DNA of 23,123 nucleotides, from positions 1 through 23,123 of the forward strand of contig JBGSUL010000060.1 in assembly GCA_041736155.1 (NCBI GenBank). The letters are read 5' to 3'. Shown here one piece after another: positions 1 to 5,841 of the stretch. Under the pieces are notes generated by a model that was given only the letters and a program-made list of their open reading frames with translations, made no database searches and was not told the DNA's origin. A program made the translations under genes and the position numbers. Source of the DNA: JANPLN01 sp041736155 (lineage in GTDB: Bacteria; Bdellovibrionota; Bdellovibrionia; Bdellovibrionales; JAGQZY01). Each line of letters begins with the position of its first letter. Position 1 is the stretch's first letter.

Positions 1-118
1 ACTTAATGCGTTAACCAGCACGCGAATATGAGGATGATGTTCAAGAATGCTCATCAAACAGACACTCCGACCCGAGGCCACTTTTACACTTGACCGGGGT
101 GGCGTCCATATGAGGAAG
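1..118. repeat. Left arm of perfect 118-bp terminal inverted repeat
   Basis: These bases are the exact reverse complement of 22989-23106, with no mismatch over 118 bp. Identity stops sharply at 118/119. The arm begins at base 1, so it may run further outside the window. It contains CTTTTACACTTGACCGGGG, which resembles the subterminal repeats of some IS21-like insertion sequences (recollection, not searched). A short open frame on the minus strand (54 to 1) runs out of the window. The likely reading is the end of a multicopy mobile element. Confidence 0.85.
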
Positions 119-166
119 GTTGAGAGGTTACTCTCGAAAAGAAAATTTCATCCACAATATTTTTAT

Positions 167-191
167 ACTCCTCCCCAGGAAGGGGAGGAGT
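167..191. repeat. GC-rich hairpin, 10-bp perfect stem
   Basis: ACTCCTCCCC at 167-176 pairs perfectly with GGGGAGGAGT at 182-191 around a 5-nt loop. A second small hairpin (GAGAG/CTCTC, 122-135) lies just inside the inverted-repeat boundary. No T-tract follows on either strand, so it is not an obvious intrinsic terminator. It may be an intergenic repeat or flank of the element at the window edge. Confidence 0.6.
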
Positions 192-264
192 TAGCCATCC
201 ATGGACGTACAAACCCCGCAAACTCTGATCTGCGTTTTTTAGAAATCCTACTGAGATCCTTCGC

Positions 265-348
265 TCTGCTCAAGATGACGGTAGTTCCGCTTAGGATGAG
301 GGTTGCTCCGCGCAGGACGACGGTTCTTCCGCTGAGGATGACGATGAC
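265..348. repeat. Degenerate 21-bp tandem repeat, four units
   Basis: Four consecutive 21-bp units begin at 265, 286, 307 and 328, each opening TCCGC or TCTGC and carrying a core like AGGATGACGGT; a fifth truncated unit starts at 349. They are preceded by GATCCTTCGCTCTGCTCAAG, which resembles the widespread CCTTCG...CTCAGGATGACG intergenic repeat of many bacterial genomes. The frame is open through the repeat and would give heptad-like PLRM repeats, but nothing else supports translation. Confidence 0.7.
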
Positions 349-434
349 TCTGCTCGAGCACTATTTTTCGAGTCTTAGGACATCATCCGCCACCGCTCAG
401 GTTCCTATTTGCCCTTTGATAAAGCCAGATCGTA

Positions 435-629
435 TTATCTTTTGTGTAAATATTGATTCAGATATTTACATCCTACGCAGTTACAGGTCTCACAACCTTT
501 CGAATTGATCTCACAAACCATGTCGCCGCTAAGGCACATACTAGGTCTGTAGGATTCACATCTCCCCTCTTTTTTAATAGGGTTGGCGCAACCAACTAAA
601 AGGAAAAACATCATGTACGTTTTCTTCAT
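435..629 (-). CDS. Small Cys-rich lipoprotein (64 aa), unknown function
   Basis: Starting at the ATG at 629, the product is 64 residues. It opens MKKTYMMFFLLVGC, a short lipoprotein signal peptide with an LVGC lipobox, so Cys14 would be the lipidated first mature residue. The mature part is only about 50 residues and has seven more cysteines (24, 32, 39, 46, 49, 51, 54), including C-x2-C-x-C-x2-C near the C-terminus. That suggests a disulfide-rich or metal-binding envelope peptide. The frame opens further upstream (to 719), but the lipobox fixes the start; an ATG nine bases earlier is also possible. There is no strong ribosome-binding site. The family is not recognised. It is divergent from the YqaA-like gene. 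Confidence 0.55.
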   Translation of the reverse strand: MKKTYMMFFLLVGCANPIKKEGRCESYRPSMCLSGDMVCEINSKGCETCNCVGCKYLNQYLHKR

Positions 630-747
630 GTCGGCCATAAAAAGGTTTAAAAAAATCCTCGTCAATGGATGCCTACCAAACAGAAGAAAGGCGCTTACCG
701 ACGGAGGGGCTTTATCCAACGTTCTGCGCCATCATCTACAACTTGTC

Positions 748-776
748 TTGGCCCCTACCGCAGACAAAGTTATAAA
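748..776 (+). promoter_or_regulatory. Candidate promoter, possibly leaderless
   Basis: TTGGCC (748-753) and TATAAA (771-776) are 17 bp apart. The predicted start of transcription falls at or next to the ATG at 783, and there is no ribosome-binding site before that ATG. A leaderless mRNA is possible. This rests on pattern matching only. Confidence 0.3.
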
Positions 777-782
777 TAGTGT

Positions 783-1367
783 ATGCGCAAACTTTATAAT
801 TGGATTCTGCAATTCGCTTCCCACCCTCATGCTGAAAAATTTATGATGTTTTTTACATTTATTGAGGCGTCTTTTTTTATGATTCCGCCCTATCCTTTGC
901 AGATCGCCATTTCTATCCAAAACACCAAGCGCTCACTGTGGATTGCTTTTTTAAACACCATTGCCTCCGTCGCAGGAGGCCTTTTAGGTTACGCCATCGG
1001 CTACTTTTTTTGGGACTGGAGCCAGAGCTTTTTCTTCCGCTATATCTTCTCTGAGCAAATGTACACAAAAGTATCAGAGATCTACGGCAATAACGCCATT
1101 ATGGCGCTCATCATTGCCTCGGTGACACCGCTACCATTTAAAGTCATGGCCGTGATCGGTGGTGCCACGCATGCACCGCTTGGCACTTTTATCATTGGCT
1201 CCCTACTTGGGCGCAGTTTGCGTTTTTTCGCGGTTGGAATCCCACTCTATATTTGGGGTGAACCAGTGAAACATTACATCGATCGCTACCTGGAGCGAAT
1301 TGTCCTTGCCGTTACGACCCTCCTTGTTCTATTTTTCATAGCGTACTACTACTGGAGTCACACATGA
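783..1367 (+). CDS. YqaA/DedA-type (VTT domain) inner-membrane protein
   Basis: A 194-residue protein with several hydrophobic spans. It has the YqaA-like layout: an N-terminus of the LYNWxLxxASHPHAE type, a membrane-inserted ASFFMIPPYPLQ segment (about 29-40), a Gly-rich span (AGGLLGYAIGYFFWD) and the VTT/SNARE-associated signature TPLPFKVMAVIGGATH with G-R-S-x-R-F around residues 115-150. DedA/YqaA proteins are inner-membrane proteins linked to envelope integrity and proposed lipid translocation; the exact substrate here is unknown. No good Shine-Dalgarno precedes the ATG. The stop overlaps the next gene's start by 4 nt (ATGA), so the two are probably translationally coupled, although no functional link to a ureohydrolase is obvious. 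Confidence 0.82.
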   Translation: MRKLYNWILQFASHPHAEKFMMFFTFIEASFFMIPPYPLQIAISIQNTKRSLWIAFLNTIASVAGGLLGYAIGYFFWDWSQSFFFRYIFSEQMYTKVSEIYGNNAIMALIIASVTPLPFKVMAVIGGATHAPLGTFIIGSLLGRSLRFFAVGIPLYIWGEPVKHYIDRYLERIVLAVTTLLVLFFIAYYYWSHT

Positions 1368-2404
1368 AATTTGATCCCAACGCCACGGGTGTGGCTTCTG
1401 CCGGAATTTTTGGTTTGCCTTTTACTTATGAAGAATCGCAACTCGTTCTCCTCCCCATTCCTTGGGAAGTGACGACCTCCTATGGCAATGGCACTTCGCT
1501 CGGACCCGATTCAGTTTACGAATGCAGTCGCCAAATTGATGTGACCCACGCTGATACCGGTACCGCTTATGAAAAAGGAATTTTTTGGAAGAAAGATCAA
1601 CAAGAGACCTGGCGCCTTCTCAACAACCAACTCAAACCGATGGCTGTTAAAATTAAAAATCATCTTGAGCAAGGCAATGAGCTGGTCGGTGGTTTTGAAC
1701 AGATGCAAAAACAAATCAATCAGCAGGGCACTGAATTTCATAACGAAGTTTACAAGGCCTGCCGCTCGATTCTCGACGACGGAAAAATTTTAGGAGTCGT
1801 TGGCGGTGATCATTCCAGCCCCTTTGGCGCAATCCGTGCTCTTTCCGAAAAATATAAGAAAGATTTTACCATCATCCATATCGACGCACATGCTGACCTT
1901 CGCCAGTCTTACCAGGGTTACGAATTTTCCCATGCTTCGATTATGCGTAACGTGATGGAAAACAATCTCGTTAAAAAATTAATTCAACTCGGTATCCGCG
2001 ACTACTGCCCCGAAGAATCCGAATTTATTGAGTCACGCGCAGATATCCATACTTACTTTGATCGCCAAACCAAACGCCGTTTGGCGCGCGGTGAAAGTTG
2101 GCTGTCCATTTGCGCGGAAATTATTAAAAATATTCCCACCGAAAATGTTTATTTTTCTTTTGATATTGATGGTCTCAATCCGGCGCTTTGTCCCCACACA
2201 GGAACCCCCGTTCCCGGCGGGCTTGACTACGACCATGTGCTCGAATTGATGAACTTCGTTTACACCCAAAATAAAAAAATCATTGGTTTTGATCTTTGCG
2301 AAGTTTCTCCTCCCTCACCCGAAGAGCTCGATGGTTGGGACGGCAATGTGGGAAGTCGCATTCTTTACAATCTGTGTTGCTACACACTCGCGTCTAATGA
2401 TTAG
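1364..2404 (+). CDS. Ureohydrolase family enzyme (agmatinase/arginase-like)
   Basis: This 346-residue protein carries all the signature motifs of the arginase/agmatinase/formimidoylglutamase superfamily: GGDHS (148-151 region, His150), IHIDAHAD (Asp174, His176, Asp178) and SFDIDGLNP (Asp267, Asp269). These six residues are the expected ligands of the binuclear Mn site. The PHTGTPVPGGL loop near 278-287 and a C-terminal EVSPP follow. The enzyme would hydrolyse a guanidino or amidino group, most likely agmatine to putrescine plus urea, but motifs do not settle the substrate. It is longer than a typical 300-residue SpeB because of an insert around 63-128. It starts within the stop of the YqaA-like gene, with GGAG just upstream. 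Confidence 0.88.
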   Translation: MKFDPNATGVASAGIFGLPFTYEESQLVLLPIPWEVTTSYGNGTSLGPDSVYECSRQIDVTHADTGTAYEKGIFWKKDQQETWRLLNNQLKPMAVKIKNHLEQGNELVGGFEQMQKQINQQGTEFHNEVYKACRSILDDGKILGVVGGDHSSPFGAIRALSEKYKKDFTIIHIDAHADLRQSYQGYEFSHASIMRNVMENNLVKKLIQLGIRDYCPEESEFIESRADIHTYFDRQTKRRLARGESWLSICAEIIKNIPTENVYFSFDIDGLNPALCPHTGTPVPGGLDYDHVLELMNFVYTQNKKIIGFDLCEVSPPSPEELDGWDGNVGSRILYNLCCYTLASND

Positions 2405-2450
2405 GTCGTCTGATTAGGTCGCCTGATTAGATCGTCCGATTAGATTGTCC
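2399..2450. repeat. Four 13-bp direct repeats over the ureohydrolase stop codon
   Basis: The units are GATTAGGTCGTCT (2399), GATTAGGTCGCCT (2412), GATTAGATCGTCC (2425) and GATTAGATTGTCC (2438), with no spacers. The first unit includes the last Asp codon and the TAG stop. Because 13 is not a multiple of three, successive GATTAG copies place stops in all three frames. Confidence 0.9.
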
Positions 2451-2514
2451 GACGACGTGTGCGATTGATCTCCCCTCTTCTCTGAGGTAAAAGCCTCACT
2501 GACAAGGAGATTCT

Positions 2515-3273
2515 ATGCACAAATTATTCATTATTCTTTCTGTTCTATTTTCTTCTCTGGCTTACGCTGTAGATCCCGCCGCACTCGGGTTACATGACGA
2601 AAGCGAACTGGGCTACATCGTCGTCGGCGGAAATGCCAAATCGCAGTCCTTCAGTGGCAAACAAGCTACTTGGTATCAGTTTGATAACGATATCCTCAAA
2701 CTGAGTGGCCATTATTTAAGTTCTAAAGCTCAGAATCAAGCCACCAAACAACTCGAAGGCGTGGCGGAAAATTGGTCTGCTGTTCTGCGTTTTGAACACA
2801 TCGTGATTCCTAATACCTTCAATGTGTACACCCAAGCTGGTGTGCGTGGTGATCGTTTTGTCGGTGTGGATTTTGGTCAAGCCTACGATTTAGGCGTTAA
2901 ATATTTTTGGGTTTCCTCAGAAACGGTGAAGTTTTTCTCCGAAGTTGGTTATCAGTATCTCAAGGAAGATTTTATTGCCAACAGCACTCCCGGCAGCCCC
3001 GCCTACCGCGAAGCTCACTTTCTCAGACTCTATTCGCAAGTGGATTATATTTACACTCCATCCATTAAATTTGGTTTGTGGCTGGAATATCTTCCCGATA
3101 TCACGGAAGAGGAAAACTATCGTGTGAACTTCAGCCCTTATATGTTGGCGATTTTGTCTGATACATTCTCACTGAAGTTTGGTTATGAGGGGTATTATCG
3201 AAATCTGCCCGTATCACCCAACACCATTCGTTTTGACTATCGCCACGTCACCGCGCTCATCGCAAAGTTTTAA
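2515..3273 (+). CDS. DUF481-like outer-membrane beta-barrel protein
   Basis: A 252-residue exported protein. A clear signal peptide (MHKLFIILSVLFSSLAYA, cleavage after residue 18) is followed by alternating hydrophobic/polar stretches typical of beta strands, ending in a terminal Phe as in outer-membrane barrels. The pattern of ELGY-type openings, GxLxGxYLxSKAQN, an R-G-D-R-F loop and WLEYLPD...NYRVN strongly resembles DUF481 (YdiY, 'salt-induced outer membrane protein'). The function of this family is not established. AAGGAG at 2504-2509 is well placed for the ATG, and a small hairpin (TGAGG/CCTCA, 2483-2498) lies just upstream. The stop codon is shared head-on with the minus-strand gene that follows (TTAA, 3270-3273). 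Confidence 0.75.
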   Translation: MHKLFIILSVLFSSLAYAVDPAALGLHDESELGYIVVGGNAKSQSFSGKQATWYQFDNDILKLSGHYLSSKAQNQATKQLEGVAENWSAVLRFEHIVIPNTFNVYTQAGVRGDRFVGVDFGQAYDLGVKYFWVSSETVKFFSEVGYQYLKEDFIANSTPGSPAYREAHFLRLYSQVDYIYTPSIKFGLWLEYLPDITEEENYRVNFSPYMLAILSDTFSLKFGYEGYYRNLPVSPNTIRFDYRHVTALIAKF

Positions 3274-3626
3274 AAGCGGTTCATAAGATAGTTCCACCAC
3301 TCTTTGATGTTCGAAGGGCGGTGGACTTGTACGTCGAGGACTTCGCGACGGCAAAAGGTTTTCGCATCATCGCAAACAAATACTTGCAGTTGCTGCTTAC
3401 CAAAGGAAGTCATTAAACACTGAATCGTTTGTTCGCTCAGCGCCTGAACCTGACCTTCGCCACATTTGTGCGGACTTTTCACATTCAAATGATACCCTGC
3501 TTGCGGTTTAACCTCTATCGTTTCATTCCAAAGGAGCTCTCGTCGCGAGAGTCCTAAAAAGCTGGCTGCATTTTTTAGGTCCACATCCGCCAGACCTAGC
3601 AGAATTAAAAATATTAAAAAGTTCAT
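3270..3626 (-). CDS. Small exported protein, unknown function (DsbD N-domain-like?)
   Basis: From the ATG at 3626 the product is 118 residues, beginning with a hydrophobic segment (MNFLIFLILLGLADV) that fits a signal peptide or anchor. The mature part has four cysteines (54, 70, 85, 92) and the phrase ETIEVKPQAGYHLNVKSPHKC. This recalls the immunoglobulin-like N-terminal domain of DsbD and related thiol proteins, which often read 'GYHLN...AP'; that link is weak. An upstream in-frame ATG at about 3660 is possible but would bury the hydrophobic segment. It converges on the DUF481-like gene with overlapping stops and is divergent from the YkgJ-like gene. It has no recognised catalytic motif. Confidence 0.6.
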   Translation of the reverse strand: MNFLIFLILLGLADVDLKNAASFLGLSRRELLWNETIEVKPQAGYHLNVKSPHKCGEGQVQALSEQTIQCLMTSFGKQQLQVFVCDDAKTFCRREVLDVQVHRPSNIKEWWNYLMNRF

Positions 3627-3709
3627 CTTTTTAATATAGCTGGTTTTATCAATTTTGGGCATACTTATCGCCGAGAGCACTAAATATTTAAAATTTGAGG
3701 AGTCACAAT

Positions 3710-4195
3710 ATGGCAAAAAAAGCGACGGACGATTTAGCAAAGAAAAAGCCAGAAAAAGCCTGGTGGTCCGAAGGCGTTCAGTTTCAGTGCCAGGGTTCCG
3801 GTAACTGCTGTGTCTCCCATGGCGAGTATGGTTTTGTTTACGTGACCAACGACGACCGCAAAAAAATGGCCAACCTGCTCAAAATGACCACCTCCGCGTT
3901 CACAAAAAAATACTGCAATAAAAATGACGACTTTTATCATCTCAAAGACAACGGTGAAGACTGTATTTTCCTCAAGAACAAACGTTGTACAATCTACGCG
4001 GTTCGCCCCACTCAATGTCGCACCTGGCCCTTCTGGCCAGAAACCATTTCTGCCAAAGCTTGGCGTAAAGATGTTTTGAGCTTTTGCCCTGGCGTTAATA
4101 AGGGTCCCGTGAGAAAACCCGCAGAAATCCAAAAAGCCCTTGATGATCAAAAACAGTGGGAAGAAACTCTTGCCGAAGAAGCGAGCGAGAGGTAA
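3710..4195 (+). CDS. YkgJ-type cysteine-cluster protein
   Basis: A 161-residue soluble protein with the YkgJ/UPF0153 signature: FQCQGSGNCC (Cys27, 33, 34), then CIFLKNKRCTIYAVRPTQCRTWPFWP (Cys85, 93, 103; shown here in key positions only as C-x7-C-x9-C) and FCPG (Cys126). This family binds Zn or an Fe-S cluster; its biochemical role is unknown. The ATG at 3710 is preceded by TGAGGAG and is chosen over an in-frame TTG at 3695 that lies within that ribosome-binding site. The N-terminus is Lys-rich and has no signal peptide. The metal-efflux genes begin 10 nt after its stop, so it may be first in that operon, though a metal-related role would be inference. Confidence 0.82.
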   Translation: MAKKATDDLAKKKPEKAWWSEGVQFQCQGSGNCCVSHGEYGFVYVTNDDRKKMANLLKMTTSAFTKKYCNKNDDFYHLKDNGEDCIFLKNKRCTIYAVRPTQCRTWPFWPETISAKAWRKDVLSFCPGVNKGPVRKPAEIQKALDDQKQWEETLAEEASER

Positions 4196-4205
4196 TTTAA
4201 GACTT

Positions 4206-4523
4206 ATGAAATTGATTGTTGGCGCGCTTCTTTTTGTGTTTTTCTCCATGTTTGTAGAAGACGCACTTTTTGCCCACGCTGGCGCCGCTGATTTAAGTCC
4301 TTGTCAGCAAGAACAAGATCTCGGAGAGAGCCACCACGGACCTCTGCCTCTCGACTCCTCACATCACCGCGATGTCATGCATTTTGGTCACTGCTCTTTT
4401 TTACTTATCACTCCTTTTGTCGATACCCTCTTGACCATTTTGCCAGAACCCTCGGCAACACCTTACGTGTTTTCTCTCAAAATTCGTTTTGTCGAACCTT
4501 CTATGCGCCCTCCGATTTCTTAG
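4206..4523 (+). CDS. Small exported His-rich protein, CzcI-like
   Basis: A 105-residue protein with an N-terminal signal peptide (hydrophobic to about residue 23, cleavage near AHAGA). The mature part has two Cys (SPC, HFGHC) and a cluster of histidines: SHH, SSHHRD, MHFGHC. The small size, the His/Cys composition and the position just before an outer-membrane factor and an RND pump match CzcI of czcICBA operons, a periplasmic protein thought to modulate the metal response. The similarity is in pattern rather than clear alignment. The start follows the YkgJ-like stop by 10 nt and has no strong ribosome-binding site, which fits coupling to the gene upstream. Confidence 0.6.
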   Translation: MKLIVGALLFVFFSMFVEDALFAHAGAADLSPCQQEQDLGESHHGPLPLDSSHHRDVMHFGHCSFLLITPFVDTLLTILPEPSATPYVFSLKIRFVEPSMRPPIS

Positions 4524-4548
4524 AAGCTCTCGTTTCCTTTTTATTATT

Positions 4549-4577
4549 GATGACACTTGGTCATTTTTCTCTTTCTT
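4549..4577 (+). terminator. Weak hairpin with T-rich tail between czcI-like and czcC-like genes
   Basis: ATGAC (4550-4554) pairs with GTCAT (4560-4564), extendable by one G-T pair, and is followed by TTTTTCTCTTTCTT. It has the form of an intrinsic terminator or attenuator, but the stem is short and AT-rich. If active, it would reduce read-through into the efflux genes. Confidence 0.3.
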
Positions 4578-4593
4578 AGGAAAGGATACTTTT

Positions 4594-5841
4594 ATGATTT
4601 TTTTACTTTTATTTTTTACAGGACCGCTCTTTGCCACGGAGAAAACAACAGAAAAGATCGGCATTGATCAGTTGCTCGACAGAGCAGTAACCAATAGCTT
4701 GCACGTGCAAATGCAAGCCCTCAAGGTCAAAGAAACCAAACATTTAAACTCAGCACAAACCGCATGGAGCAATCCTAACATCATCATCGAAAGCCAAAAG
4801 GGGGATGATAACACCAACAGTCCCATCAATAAATACCAGATGGCTATCGTGCAACCGCTCACTTCCCCCTGGAAAACCAATTTAAAATCAAAAATTGCCA
4901 AATCGACCATGGATATCGAAAACCATCATTTGGAAGATCAACGGCTCTCCACCAAGGTCCTCGTTCTGCAATTGATTTTTCAATACAACATCGCTCTCGA
5001 AAAAACCAAACGTGTCGACAACCATGTCAAACGCATTGAGCTGCTCAAAGGGTTTTTGCGTTCTCGACAGTTTGTATCTGCGCAAAAACAATCCGAAGCG
5101 TTTATTGTCGAAAATAAAATCAAAGTTCTACGCAAGCAATTGGAAGATCTCTTGGCACAAACCCGCAGCTTGTGGCTACAGCTGAATCTTCTTTTGCAAT
5201 TAGAAAATCCCAGCCAATTGCAAACCTTTTGGGTCAATCAAGCTTTGGATTTATCTAAAAATGACTACCGTGAAAAAATGCTTCGCGCCAATCACGACTT
5301 AGAGCTTTCGCAATTTGAAATTGAAAAAAGTGAAAGTGAATACGCCTACGAAAAAAACCAGCGCCTTCCCGACCTGGCTCTCACCGGCGGATTTAGTAAA
5401 GGGCAGAGCGGCAATCCCGAAGACAATTACACCATCGGCGCACAAATCAGTGTTCCGGTGTTCAACATGAACCGCAACAAGGCACGAGCAAGTCATTTTT
5501 CTCTTCAACAAGCACAAACCAAGAAAAAATTGGTTTCGGCGCAAATTTTGCGAGAATTTGAAGATATCTACAGTCAATATCAACTCAACAAAGACCTCAT
5601 TCAAAAATTTCCACTCTTAAAACTTTCCGAAATGGAAGGTCAAATGAAAAAGATGACAGAGCAGTTTAAACGCGGACAAATTGATTTAATGACCTTTGTC
5701 GAAGCCGATTTGTCCCACGATCTGCTCATTGACGAAACCCTCAGTATTCAAATGAACTACATCCACGCTCTCTCACAACTTTCTGTTCTCGTGGGTGAAA
5801 TGATTCCCCTCCAAGGAGTGATCAATGAAATCCGTCTATAG
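4594..5841 (+). CDS. CzcC/TolC-family outer-membrane efflux protein
   Basis: A 415-residue protein. The ATG at 4594 follows AGGAAAGGA at 4578-4586 and opens a short signal peptide (MIFLLLFFTGPLFA). The rest is dominated by long amphipathic helices in two repeats, as in TolC-family factors: IDQLLDRAVTNSLHVQMQALKVKE near the N-terminus, then RLPDLALTGGFSKG and the IGAQISVPVFNMNRNKARA strand-and-turn around residues 262-300, ending with a Leu-rich helix. The trimer would form the outer-membrane channel of a tripartite pump. Length and neighbours match CzcC-type proteins of metal RND systems. The end overlaps the RND gene by 17 nt, so the two are surely co-translated. Confidence 0.85.
   Translation: MIFLLLFFTGPLFATEKTTEKIGIDQLLDRAVTNSLHVQMQALKVKETKHLNSAQTAWSNPNIIIESQKGDDNTNSPINKYQMAIVQPLTSPWKTNLKSKIAKSTMDIENHHLEDQRLSTKVLVLQLIFQYNIALEKTKRVDNHVKRIELLKGFLRSRQFVSAQKQSEAFIVENKIKVLRKQLEDLLAQTRSLWLQLNLLLQLENPSQLQTFWVNQALDLSKNDYREKMLRANHDLELSQFEIEKSESEYAYEKNQRLPDLALTGGFSKGQSGNPEDNYTIGAQISVPVFNMNRNKARASHFSLQQAQTKKKLVSAQILREFEDIYSQYQLNKDLIQKFPLLKLSEMEGQMKKMTEQFKRGQIDLMTFVEADLSHDLLIDETLSIQMNYIHALSQLSVLVGEMIPLQGVINEIRL

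Larger units (their letters stand above)
119..434. other. Gene-poor repeat-rich spacer
   Basis: No convincing gene lies here. The open frame at 47-508 (+) starts inside the terminal repeat, owes its length to the 21-bp repeats and overlaps the lipoprotein gene on the other strand. The visible content is two hairpins (122-135, 167-191) and the 21-bp repeats. This looks like decayed or intergenic-repeat sequence next to a mobile-element end. Confidence 0.6.

Noticed and set aside
47..508. 153-residue open frame on + at the left end
   Set aside because: It starts inside the terminal repeat, is held open by the 21-bp repeats, has no ribosome-binding site and overlaps the lipoprotein gene.
583..846. 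87-residue open frame on +
   Set aside because: Overlaps the lipoprotein gene on the other strand and the start of the YqaA-like gene; no family features.
3734..4249. 171-residue open frame on - opposite the YkgJ-like gene
   Set aside because: Antisense shadow; the + frame carries the conserved cysteine motifs and a ribosome-binding site.
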